Source: Nonlabens sp. MB-3u-79
Lineage (GTDB): Bacteria; Bacteroidota; Bacteroidia; Flavobacteriales; Flavobacteriaceae
Length of the DNA stretch: 64,000 nucleotides
Assembly: GCF_002831625.1 (NCBI RefSeq)
Contig: NZ_CP025116.1
Span: forward strand, 1,054,001-1,118,000
Direction: 5' to 3'
Position numbers and translations under genes: made by a program
Part shown: piece by piece, positions 9,228 to 17,799 of the stretch
Position numbering within the stretch: the first letter of the stretch is position 1
Layout of the letters: each line of letters opens with the position of its first letter
The notes under the pieces: generated by a model
Told to the model about the DNA's origin: nothing
The model's database searches: none
What the model saw: the letters and a program-made list of their open reading frames with translations, nothing else

Positions 9228-9673
9228 GAAAAGTACGTATTACTAAAGAATTTACATTTGAAACTGGTCACGCTCTTTATGGTTATGACGGGAAATGCCG
9301 TAATGTGCATGGACATAGTTATAAGCTTGCCGTAACGGTTATAGGGACTCCTATTGATGAGTTGGGACATGTGAAGCACGGAATGGTGATTGACTTTGGT
9401 GATTTAAAAAAGATCATCAAAGAAGAAATTGTAGATCCTTTTGATCATGCAACGGTGTTTAATAAAAATACACCCCACGTAGAACTGGCCAAAGAACTTT
9501 CAGATCGTGGGCACGACGTTATTTTAGTAGATTACCAGCCTACCAGCGAGATGATGATCATCGATTTTGCCGATAAAATTCAAAAACGATTGCCTGCTAC
9601 TATCGCACTGCATCACTTGCGATTGCGCGAGACAGAAACCAGTTATGCCGAGTGGCATGCCGGAGATCAGTAG
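9224..9673 (+). CDS. queD: 6-pyruvoyl-tetrahydropterin synthase / 6-carboxytetrahydropterin synthase family protein
   Basis: 149 residues, a normal length for this T-fold family. FETGHALYGYDGKC supplies the first zinc His and the catalytic Cys, and NVHGHSYKL the other two zinc His. FDHATVF and LRETETSYAEW carry the later catalytic His and the pterin-anchoring Glu. QueD converts dihydroneopterin triphosphate to carboxytetrahydropterin in queuosine synthesis. The family also includes pterin-making homologues, so the exact product is inferred. No other queuosine gene is in the window. Translation is coupled to the upstream 44-residue peptide. Confidence 0.88.
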   Translation: MRKVRITKEFTFETGHALYGYDGKCRNVHGHSYKLAVTVIGTPIDELGHVKHGMVIDFGDLKKIIKEEIVDPFDHATVFNKNTPHVELAKELSDRGHDVILVDYQPTSEMMIIDFADKIQKRLPATIALHHLRLRETETSYAEWHAGDQ

Positions 9674-9714
9674 GACTTGATGATCCATTTATTTTAGGAT
9701 AAAAAATTAATTAT

Positions 9715-9822
9715 TTAAAACGTAAAAAAGGTTTTAGCAATTAATGTGATAATACCAGTAACCAATTGATAAGTTGCCTGGATAAGATTAGGCTTTTTTT
9801 CTTCAAGATAATTTGCTTCCAT
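9715..9822 (-). CDS. Possible 35-residue peptide (weak)
   Basis: A minus-strand frame starting MEANYLEEKKPNLIQATYQL and ending in a hydrophobic segment (LVTGIITLIAKTFFTF), laid out like a charged-then-membrane small peptide. A GGAG sits about 20 bases upstream, too far for a normal ribosome site. Otherwise the gap 9674-10010 holds only a terminator. I do not recognise it and it may be chance. Confidence 0.25.
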   Translation of the reverse strand: MEANYLEEKKPNLIQATYQLVTGIITLIAKTFFTF

Positions 9823-9947
9823 GTCTAGAGTATTTTGGGCGACTCCTAATATGTACTATTTTATTTAAAAAACAAGTTAAAAGGCATAAGTATTCGATGA
9901 AATACTGTTTTTTTAATTTATTTTCCATGAACGTTCATAGCAGGACA

Positions 9948-9990
9948 TAAAAAAGCTCCTTAAATCAACTTATGAATTTAAGGAGCTTTT
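9948..9990. terminator. Terminator after the CocE/NonD hydrolase gene
   Basis: A 15-bp perfect stem (AAAAGCTCCTTAAAT and its complement) with a 10-base loop. On the minus strand it ends in six T. It lies 20 bases beyond the minus-strand gene. Confidence 0.9.
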
Positions 9991-10010
9991 CCTATAATAG
10001 GGATTTGATA

Positions 10011-11918
10011 CTACTGTTTCATCTTAGGTAATTGCATTTCAATAGCCTTATTCTCTCCTACTGTCACTTGGCTGCTTCCTAAAATAGTGACTTGTCCTAC
10101 GGTAAAATCACTTTCCTTAGCCTCAAATATATTGTCCACGTACTTTTGCGGATTGCGATCTATGTATGGGAACCATGTGCTGTGAATTTGGATCATAATT
10201 CTATGTCCTTTTTTAAAGGTGTGCAACACATCTTGTAAAGGGAAATTTACTTGAGTCTTTTTTCCTTCTTTAAAAGGTTCTGGTTTAGAAAAATCATTTC
10301 TAAACCTACCTCTAAAAGTTTCTGCTCGCACCAGTTGTTGGTAACCTGCAAGAGTTATATTTTCAGGGGTGTACTCGCCATTTGGTTCGTCATCTGGATA
10401 GACATCTATAACTTTTACAATAAAATCTGCATCGGTAATGTCTTTTAAGATGACCTCTAGGTTAGCTTGAATTTCTCCAGCAAGTCGCATGTCGTTGTCT
10501 AGAATTTCCGTCTGGAAAGTCAGTACGTCAGGTCTTCTTGAAGCATGTCTCTGGTCGTCGGTCATGTAAGCTCTAGGCGTAAAAGTCACTGGTGTTACTT
10601 CACTTCTAAAAGGAACCGGTTTCATAGGATCGCTTATGTAGGAGTGCTTTACATTCTTGTCGCCGGCTTCATTGATCAACAACTCCCCATTTTTCCCAAA
10701 TCCAAAAGTAATTTGAGCGTCTTTAGGGGGCCATTGCGTAAACTGATTCCATTCTTTTAAACCCGTATCAAACATATAAGCTTCAGGCAACTGTGGGTTC
10801 TTCTCTCCTTTTAAATGATGCTCAAAAAATGGCGTTTCAATATTTTTTTGATAAAAGGTAGAGATACTATCACCAAAGTAGATGTGGTTCACCATTTGCT
10901 TACCGGTTTCTCTAGACCAGTTTCCATGACTCCATGGACCCATTACGATGGTGTTGTTTTTATTAGTAGGATTATTACGTTCTACACTCTTATAGATATT
11001 GAGAGGTCCATAAAGATCCTCAGCATCAAACCAGCCACCTACAGTCATTACCGCATGATCTACATCTGTTAGATGATTGATAATAGCGCGTTTTTGCCAG
11101 AATTCGTCGTAATTAGGGTGTGTTGCTACATCTTTCCAAAAGAAATTATCTGGAAATATATTTTCAGTGACATTTTTCAGTGATCCTAACTTCATGTTGA
11201 AATCATAACTGTCTTTTAAGTTTCCTGCAGCTCTCATTTTATCCCACTTGTCATTGTACCAACTTTCGGTAGTAGGTTCTGTCTGATGTCCAAAAACAGG
11301 ATAAGCCATTAAATAACTCTGTAAAGTGGCTCCCATATGATGAAAGTCATCAAAGAAAAAATCTCCTATAGGTGCTTGCGGAGAAGAAGCTACTAGAGAG
11401 GGGTGAGCTTCTGGAAGTGCCGCTGCGGTATAGAATCCCGGATAAGAAATACCCCATTGGCCTACTTTTTTATTATTGTTAGGGACATTATTGATAAGCC
11501 ATTCTATGGTGTCGTAAGTATCGCTGCTCTCGTCAATGTCTTTCTTATTGTTGACATCGTTACCTGCAATATGTGGTCTCATATTATCAAAGTCGCCTTC
11601 ACTCATCCATCGACCACGCACATCTTGATAGACAAAGATGTAGCCTTCTTCCATCATGAATTTATTAGGTCCTAAGGCGCTTTTGTACTCGTTTTCTCCA
11701 TAAGGTCGCACGCTGTAACAAGTACGCTGTAACATCATAGGATATTCTTTTGAAGTGTCTTTTGGTGCGTAGATGACCGTGTATAAGTTCACGCCGTCTC
11801 GCATGGAGATATTTTCTACCGTTTTGGTATAGTTTTCTTTGACGTAGTCGGAGTTAGGTTGCGCTTTCGCGAAAGCGAAACTAACAACAGCAATAATAGA
11901 TAGAATATAGTTTTTCAT
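10011..11918 (-). CDS. CocE/NonD family hydrolase (X-Pro dipeptidyl-peptidase S15 type)
   Basis: 635 residues with a signal peptide (about 1-19) then QPNSDYVKENYTK. The alpha/beta-hydrolase core has VYQDVRGRWMSEG and the nucleophile motif GQWGISYPG (Ser near residue 148). A C-terminal jelly-roll typical of the S15/CocE family (LEVILKDITDADFIVKV, then IMIQIHSTWFPYIDRNPQ) follows. The family cleaves N-terminal X-Pro dipeptides, acyl esters or glutaryl-cephalosporins; the substrate here is unknown and it should act outside the inner membrane. A palindrome copy encodes the end of the signal peptide (FAFAKA), just at the probable cleavage site. It is in a block of exported hydrolases, each with its own terminator. 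Confidence 0.9.
   Translation of the reverse strand: MKNYILSIIAVVSFAFAKAQPNSDYVKENYTKTVENISMRDGVNLYTVIYAPKDTSKEYPMMLQRTCYSVRPYGENEYKSALGPNKFMMEEGYIFVYQDVRGRWMSEGDFDNMRPHIAGNDVNNKKDIDESSDTYDTIEWLINNVPNNNKKVGQWGISYPGFYTAAALPEAHPSLVASSPQAPIGDFFFDDFHHMGATLQSYLMAYPVFGHQTEPTTESWYNDKWDKMRAAGNLKDSYDFNMKLGSLKNVTENIFPDNFFWKDVATHPNYDEFWQKRAIINHLTDVDHAVMTVGGWFDAEDLYGPLNIYKSVERNNPTNKNNTIVMGPWSHGNWSRETGKQMVNHIYFGDSISTFYQKNIETPFFEHHLKGEKNPQLPEAYMFDTGLKEWNQFTQWPPKDAQITFGFGKNGELLINEAGDKNVKHSYISDPMKPVPFRSEVTPVTFTPRAYMTDDQRHASRRPDVLTFQTEILDNDMRLAGEIQANLEVILKDITDADFIVKVIDVYPDDEPNGEYTPENITLAGYQQLVRAETFRGRFRNDFSKPEPFKEGKKTQVNFPLQDVLHTFKKGHRIMIQIHSTWFPYIDRNPQKYVDNIFEAKESDFTVGQVTILGSSQVTVGENKAIEMQLPKMKQ
11863..11876. 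repeat. Dispersed palindrome copy 3 (in a signal peptide)
   Basis: An exact core read as FAFAKAQ at the end of the CocE/NonD signal peptide, so the repeat supplies the -3/-1 small residues before cleavage. Confidence 0.9.
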
Positions 11919-11957
11919 GATTTCTATTTAAGAGATGCTAAATATAGCAGATGGATA

Positions 11958-11987
11958 CAAAAAAAGGCCTTCTGTTAAGAAAGCCTT
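11958..11987 (-). terminator. Terminator after the M13 peptidase gene
   Basis: AAGGC-TTCT paired with AGAA-GCCTT with one mismatch and a GTTA loop. On the minus strand it ends in seven T, 22 bases past the stop. Confidence 0.8.
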
Positions 11988-12008
11988 AATATAAGTTCTA
12001 TAAATTCT

Positions 12009-14066
12009 TTACCAAATCAATACACGATCTTCAGGAGCGATGTACATACCATCTTTTTCGTCAATATCAAAAGCGTCATAAAATGCTTGAATATTTTGAA
12101 GTGGCACATAACCGCGATACATTCCTGGAGAGTGCGTATCGCCTTTGATACGTTGCTTCAGGGCCTCGTCTCTCATTTTAGTACGCCAGGCACTTGCCCA
12201 GCTTAAGAAGAAACGTTGTTGTTGTGTGTACCCATCAATAGGTTCTACCTCCCCTTTATCCTCCAGCCACATATTAAGGGCGTCATAAGCAGCATTTACC
12301 CCACCTAAATCACCAATGTTTTCACCTAGTGTATAAGAGCCGTTAATGTAAATACCGGGCAATACCTCAATCGCATCGTATTGTACTGCAAGATCTTTCC
12401 CTAATGCTTCAAATTGTTCTTTATCAGCATCGGTCCACCAATTGGTCATATTACCATTTGCAGCAAATTTTGCACCCTGATCATCAAAACCGTGGGAGAT
12501 TTCATGTCCTATAACAGCACCCATACCACCGAAGTTGATGGCAGCATCTGCTTCATAATTGTAAAAAGGGGGTTGTAAAATAGCTGCAGGGAAAACGATT
12601 TCATTATAATAAGGATTGTAATAAGCGTTCACTGTTTGTGGAGACATGAACCACTCTGTCTTGTCTACTTGTTCTCCCAGCTTACTCATATTATCATTAT
12701 AGTTATTCTCTTGAACAGCTAGCATGTTGTCAAATAGAGTGCCACCATCTTTAGGACTTATAATCTGCATTTCAGAATAGTCTTTCCATTTATCTGGATA
12801 CCCTATTTTAATGTTCATTCCGTTGAGTTTTTCTATTGCCTTGGTCTTGGTGTCAGCACTCATCCATTCCAAGTCATTGATGCGCTTTTTATAAGCTTTC
12901 TTTACGTATTCTATCATTTCCTTAGCTTTGGCTTTAGCTTCTGGCGGGAACTTTTTATCAACGTAGAGTTGTCCTAGAGCTTCTCCTAAAGTTCCATTTA
13001 CGGCTGCAAGGGCGCGCTCATCTTGTGGGCGTTGTTCCTTTGCACCACCCATAGTTTTGCCATAAAAGTCAAAATTTGCTTCTTCTAAATCTGTGGAAAG
13101 CATGCTGGCAGCATTGTCAATGAGCGACCACCTCATATACTTTTTCATGATTTCCAGATTTGCTGGCTTCCACATGCTGTTTAAAGCCTTTAAGTAATCT
13201 GGCTCACTTACAATCAGATTATCAAAGTCTTTCATTCCAGCTTTATCAAAATAGGATTTCCAGTCTATTAAAGGAGCAATTTTTTGAAGGCCTTCTACGG
13301 TCATTGGATTATAAGTTTTGATCGGGTTTCTTCTCGTCACTTTGTCGAGTCTAGGAGCAGCCATAGATTTTTCAAAAGCAACAATTTCTATAGCTGTTGC
13401 TTGAGCTTTAGCTTCTTCCATCCCTGTCATTCCTAACATTCTAGCAACGTGCATCTGGTATTTAGCTAGTTTTTCTTTACTGTCTTCATCTTCTCCTACA
13501 TAGTATTCACGAGCCATTCCTAAAGACCCGTTCCCTAACTGGGCTGCATTCATATTAGTATCCATAGCATCTGGTGCCACTCCTACATAAAAGAAAGCAT
13601 TCAATCCTTTTTTAGCTAAGGCTGCTTTAACATCTAGTAATTCATCTAGGGATTTGATGTTTTCAATTTGTTCTAGGTAAGGAACTAGTGGCTGGTAACC
13701 CGCTTGGTTACGAGCTTTGTTATCCATCATGCTTTGAAAAACATAAACGGCTTTTGCTTGATCTGATTGTGGATCAAGACCTTTATCGTTCATAGCTATT
13801 TCAAGGATAGCAAGCACATCTGCATCGGTATCTTTTCTTAATTTGTTGAATCCGCCCCAAACAGTTTGATCGTCAGGAATTTCTGTGGAATCGATCCAGA
13901 CACCGTTTACAAAGCGGTAAAAATCATCTTTTGGAGAGGTGTTTTTATCCATGTAACTCAGTTCTAGTCCAGGTTGCTCTTTTACCTCGACATCTTTTTT
14001 AGTGTCACAGGAAACTAGTACAACCATGGCTGCTCCAGCTATTAATAAGGTTGATTTAATTTTCAT
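12009..14066 (-). CDS. M13 family zinc metallopeptidase (neprilysin/PepO type), lipoprotein
   Basis: 685 residues. A lipoprotein signal (MKIKSTLLIAGAAMVVLVSC) places it on the membrane with Cys20 lipidated. The N-terminal peptidase_M13_N part (KDDFYRFVNGVWIDS) leads to NAYYNPYYNEIVFPAAIL and the zinc site VIGHEISHGFDD (His521, Glu522, His525). ENIGDLGG brings the third ligand Glu and the conserved Asp. The family cleaves oligopeptides. The last residues LIW match the usual aromatic C-terminus. Monocistronic with its own terminator. Confidence 0.95.
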   Translation of the reverse strand: MKIKSTLLIAGAAMVVLVSCDTKKDVEVKEQPGLELSYMDKNTSPKDDFYRFVNGVWIDSTEIPDDQTVWGGFNKLRKDTDADVLAILEIAMNDKGLDPQSDQAKAVYVFQSMMDNKARNQAGYQPLVPYLEQIENIKSLDELLDVKAALAKKGLNAFFYVGVAPDAMDTNMNAAQLGNGSLGMAREYYVGEDEDSKEKLAKYQMHVARMLGMTGMEEAKAQATAIEIVAFEKSMAAPRLDKVTRRNPIKTYNPMTVEGLQKIAPLIDWKSYFDKAGMKDFDNLIVSEPDYLKALNSMWKPANLEIMKKYMRWSLIDNAASMLSTDLEEANFDFYGKTMGGAKEQRPQDERALAAVNGTLGEALGQLYVDKKFPPEAKAKAKEMIEYVKKAYKKRINDLEWMSADTKTKAIEKLNGMNIKIGYPDKWKDYSEMQIISPKDGGTLFDNMLAVQENNYNDNMSKLGEQVDKTEWFMSPQTVNAYYNPYYNEIVFPAAILQPPFYNYEADAAINFGGMGAVIGHEISHGFDDQGAKFAANGNMTNWWTDADKEQFEALGKDLAVQYDAIEVLPGIYINGSYTLGENIGDLGGVNAAYDALNMWLEDKGEVEPIDGYTQQQRFFLSWASAWRTKMRDEALKQRIKGDTHSPGMYRGYVPLQNIQAFYDAFDIDEKDGMYIAPEDRVLIW

Positions 14067-14216
14067 TTTGCTCCTTTTTAGTTCAATTATTATTATTTTA
14101 GAATTGGCTATCTAAGGTACAAAATAATTTTATTCAATTGTCAACTGCTTTATTATCAATACAACTATCCATTTAGGCAGTATTTATTTTTCATTTAGTG
14201 GGGAGTAAAAGAACCA

Positions 14217-14250
14217 AAAAAAAGGCTTTCCCAAGAGAAAAGCCTTTTAT
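14217..14250 (-). terminator. Terminator after the T9SS propeller protein gene
   Basis: AAAAGGCTTT paired with AAAGCCTTTT, and T-rich on the minus strand. It lies 52 bases past the stop at 14302. Confidence 0.85.
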
Positions 14251-14301
14251 ACCAAGTACATTTTAAAACATACTGGATGTAAAAAAAGGATCAGTTGTCG
14301 A

Positions 14302-17300
14302 TTATCTTACAATCAATTTTTGAGTTACTGATCCTGTCGCGGTGGAGATATTTATAAAATACATTCCTTGAGACACTCCAGATAAATCGACCTGGTGCGT
14401 AGTTCCGGAATTCTTTTTTCTAGCAGCAATTTTTTTCCCACTTACATCGTAAACACTGTAATCAAATTCTTGAGCAGCATTCCATGCGATATTAAAAACT
14501 CCTGCCGATGGGTTGGGATAGATGGAAAACATATCTTCAAGAGATGTGGATTGGGTACTTAAGGTTCCATTAATTACAAAGTTATCAATCACCGCTCCTT
14601 CATTAGTAACCGATTGATCTGTTCTTAAAACATATCTAAAAACGACTTCTGTAGGGTTATTAAGAGCGCTTAAAGAAAGGTTGTAATTAGTTAATATTGT
14701 AGAAGAGCCTGTCCATTGGGCACCTATACAATTATAACAATTTGAATTGTTAGGGAATCTATTAGAATTATACCAGTTAGGATCAGCAGCAGAGCCTAGA
14801 ATATTCCAGTTACCTCCACCATCTATTGAATATTCCATGTATAATAAATCCCAGTTGTTTTCTATATCAAAAGCCATATCAAAAGATAAAACAGGGTTGG
14901 TCGCATTAGATAAATCATAACAACCCGAATATAAATAGCTGGTAGAATTGTTACCATATGGTCCAGAAATATTTGTACCGTAGACATTTGTCGATCCTGT
15001 AATTACGCTGCTTAAAACAGCGCCATTTGCTGTACCTCGTTGCCATGCAGAAAATGGATCACCTTCATTGGAGGTAAGAAATGCTCTATTTTCAAATTGG
15101 TGTAAATCATTCACTACACCAGAAGAGTTGCTTAAAATCTCTATAAAGCCTTCATTATTATTAATGAAATAATCATTTATTGTGGTCACGATGACATCGA
15201 TAGTGTGCGTTCCTAAAGTTAGATTAAGTCCTGGAATAGTGATACTAGCTATTCCCTGCGGAGCGATAGACACACTTGTTTGCTGTGAAACACTGGTCCC
15301 TCCATCAATACTGTAATTGATGTCAACGCTATTTATAGCAGTCATTCCTGCGTTTTCTAAGATGATGTTGACAGCATTATTCCCACAAGCTATGTCACCA
15401 CCATTAGTGAGAAGCTCAACTAATTTTACGTCTGTATTGGGAGCAACGCGTTGGACAGCCGTTTGCCAGATACCTCTACCATAGGTTCCAGCTGTCAAGG
15501 TGTTGTCATTAGTGTTTATTTCTAGATCCCTAATATTTACATTAGGCAAGTTATTTCCAAATGATTCCCATAGTCCAGCACTTTCATCATATCGATAAGT
15601 ACCTACAGTAGTCCCCACAAATAAAGGTTCGTCTACGCTTAGTGCTTGATGTACTAAAGTATTTTTACCCAAATTAGGAAGGTTACTAGTGATGTTTGAA
15701 AAGCTGGCACCTTGATTCGTACTTTTATACACTTGTCCATCAGAGAATCTAGTTGCAGCATAAACAATAGAACTATTGTTAGCATTGACTTCTAGAGCAG
15801 ATATATTTTCAGGAAAGTTAAATATGCTAATAAAGTTTGCGCCAGCATCGATACTTCTATATAAAACTTCATTAACTGCAGCATAAATGACATTATCGTT
15901 ATTAGGATCTATTTCTAAAACATCAATATTAGAATTGAAGGCCGGAGATACCGCAGTAAAAGATCCGCCAACAACTTTATATAACATGGAGTAACCGGCA
16001 TAAATAGTTCCTCTACTATCGGTTTTCATAGGTGTGATCCAGTTCCCTTGTTCTGGACCATTTATACTGCTTGAGAGACTGTTTCCTCCATTTGTAGAAA
16101 TATATAAGCCACCACCACGTTGTGTGAAGCCATATCTAATGTTGGAGTCTGTTGGATCAATCCCAGATTCCATTCCATCAGCACCATAATAATTCTTCCA
16201 AGAGCTTGCGCTTCTCGTAAAGCCACCATTATCTTGCAATCCACCTGCAATGTCTGCACTGGATTGTTTTCCTACAGCAATTCTATAAAATTGACCTATT
16301 TGTGCACTGCTAGTAAGGTCAGTAAAGCTTGCTGCTGCATTAGTGCTTCTATACACTCCACCGTCAGACAGAACAAATAACTCATTGCCAAATTGTCTTA
16401 TCTGATGAATGTCTGCATGCGTATATGCCGCTTGAGAACTATTACTCCAGCTGTTGATCTTGGTAAATGAAGATCCTCCTGAGGTAGATTTCCAAACATT
16501 AAGACATCCTGTATAAATAGTTTCTGCATTAGTTGGGGAAACCTCTAGAGCTAGGTCATACCATCCTTGAGAACTTTCTAAAATATCAGTTCCCGTATCT
16601 CTTTTAGAAAAAGAAACACCATCATCGTTAGATCTATAAACACCTACAAGGGCTGCACTACTATCAATTATGAGCAAGTAAACATAACTTGAATTTGCAG
16701 GTGAAACTCCTATTACAGATCTTCCTTGATTAGTAGGTAGTCCAGAAGTGATTTGTGTCCAAGTCGCTCCTTGATTGGTAGATTTAAAGAATTGCGACAA
16801 CGTAGCCATATAAATGACATTAGAATCTCCGGGTTTAAATTTGATATCCTTAACATTACCATTAAATGTTCTTGTAACCGTAGTACCAGCATCCGTAGAT
16901 TTATAAAACCCACTACTAGAAGAAATGTAAATGTTGTTACTATTATTAGGGTCTATGTAGATTTCACTAATATTTCCACCCCTCGAAAATGTCAATCCAG
17001 TAGTGTTAAAGGTGGCGCCAGCATCAGTTGATTTAAGCATTCCTATACTATAGGTATCGCCTGCATCATCATCTCCAGTTCCTATATAAACAACATTAGA
17101 GTTGTTAGGGTCTACTGCAATGGCACTTGTTCCTATTTGAGAAAGAAAGTCTGTTATTGGGCTCCAAGTAGTTCCAGCGTCTGTGGATTTCCAAGCACCA
17201 CCTCCAGGCGTACCCATATAATAGGTGTTGGAATTATTAGGGTCTACCACTAGCGTATTCACTCTACCTTGACCAGGTGACCAAGAACCAGTTGCTGTAA

Positions 17301-17649
17301 AGCTAAAGGGTCCTACAGGAACCCAGTTGGAATTATCTACTAAATTGTTTTTAAATAAATCTTGTTGGAGTTCGTTTTGTATATCTAAAGCAGACTGTAA
17401 CGTACCGTCTGCCTTTACATAAGCTTCAGCTCTATCTACCCACCTCATAAAAGGTTTGTAACCACTTCCCTTTGCATCCTTATCATGAACTTGCCAGTAA
17501 CTTTCTCCAGCAGCTTTTATTTCTTCATAAGTAGGTGTAACACCGTTTTTTTGAAGCATCAATTCTTGCATCCATGGAGCATCTGCCCCTAATTGTGCGA
17601 TAGCAGAAGCGCTAAGAATAAATACTAAAATGCTAAATAATTTTTTCAT
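14302..17649 (-). CDS. Secreted beta-propeller (BNR/sortilin-like) protein with a type IX secretion sorting tail
   Basis: About 1115 residues from the ATG at 17649, where a clean signal peptide begins (MKKLFSILVFILSASAIAQ); an ATG four codons upstream is also in frame. Residues about 120-740 contain many repeats of the type VDPNNSNVVYIGTGDD / GVYRSTDAGATF, the BNR/YCF48/sortilin-like propeller blades. Then come a CARDB-like segment (about 745-850) and a lectin-like sandwich. The C-terminus (SIYPNPSAGVFNI ... VTQKLIVR) is a type A T9SS sorting domain, removed on secretion with surface attachment. No glycosidase catalytic residues can be assigned, so it may be a binding or adhesion protein rather than an enzyme. 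Confidence 0.9.
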   Translation of the reverse strand: MKKLFSILVFILSASAIAQLGADAPWMQELMLQKNGVTPTYEEIKAAGESYWQVHDKDAKGSGYKPFMRWVDRAEAYVKADGTLQSALDIQNELQQDLFKNNLVDNSNWVPVGPFSFTATGSWSPGQGRVNTLVVDPNNSNTYYMGTPGGGAWKSTDAGTTWSPITDFLSQIGTSAIAVDPNNSNVVYIGTGDDDAGDTYSIGMLKSTDAGATFNTTGLTFSRGGNISEIYIDPNNSNNIYISSSSGFYKSTDAGTTVTRTFNGNVKDIKFKPGDSNVIYMATLSQFFKSTNQGATWTQITSGLPTNQGRSVIGVSPANSSYVYLLIIDSSAALVGVYRSNDDGVSFSKRDTGTDILESSQGWYDLALEVSPTNAETIYTGCLNVWKSTSGGSSFTKINSWSNSSQAAYTHADIHQIRQFGNELFVLSDGGVYRSTNAAASFTDLTSSAQIGQFYRIAVGKQSSADIAGGLQDNGGFTRSASSWKNYYGADGMESGIDPTDSNIRYGFTQRGGGLYISTNGGNSLSSSINGPEQGNWITPMKTDSRGTIYAGYSMLYKVVGGSFTAVSPAFNSNIDVLEIDPNNDNVIYAAVNEVLYRSIDAGANFISIFNFPENISALEVNANNSSIVYAATRFSDGQVYKSTNQGASFSNITSNLPNLGKNTLVHQALSVDEPLFVGTTVGTYRYDESAGLWESFGNNLPNVNIRDLEINTNDNTLTAGTYGRGIWQTAVQRVAPNTDVKLVELLTNGGDIACGNNAVNIILENAGMTAINSVDINYSIDGGTSVSQQTSVSIAPQGIASITIPGLNLTLGTHTIDVIVTTINDYFINNNEGFIEILSNSSGVVNDLHQFENRAFLTSNEGDPFSAWQRGTANGAVLSSVITGSTNVYGTNISGPYGNNSTSYLYSGCYDLSNATNPVLSFDMAFDIENNWDLLYMEYSIDGGGNWNILGSAADPNWYNSNRFPNNSNCYNCIGAQWTGSSTILTNYNLSLSALNNPTEVVFRYVLRTDQSVTNEGAVIDNFVINGTLSTQSTSLEDMFSIYPNPSAGVFNIAWNAAQEFDYSVYDVSGKKIAARKKNSGTTHQVDLSGVSQGMYFINISTATGSVTQKLIVR

Positions 17650-17799
17650 TTGGAATTCCATTAAGGATATGCAATATAATGAGCGTTGATTACTAATTCA
17701 TTAATTTAGTTAAAAACGCTATTATTTTTAACCTAAAGACATTATTTTTAGGTGTTTTGATCAACAAATCAGGTTGTTAATCGAGAATATATATAGGAA

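Noticed and set aside
17731-17753. Terminator for the S9 peptidase gene
   Set aside because: Only a 7-bp AT-rich stem with an interrupted T-run; too weak to call.
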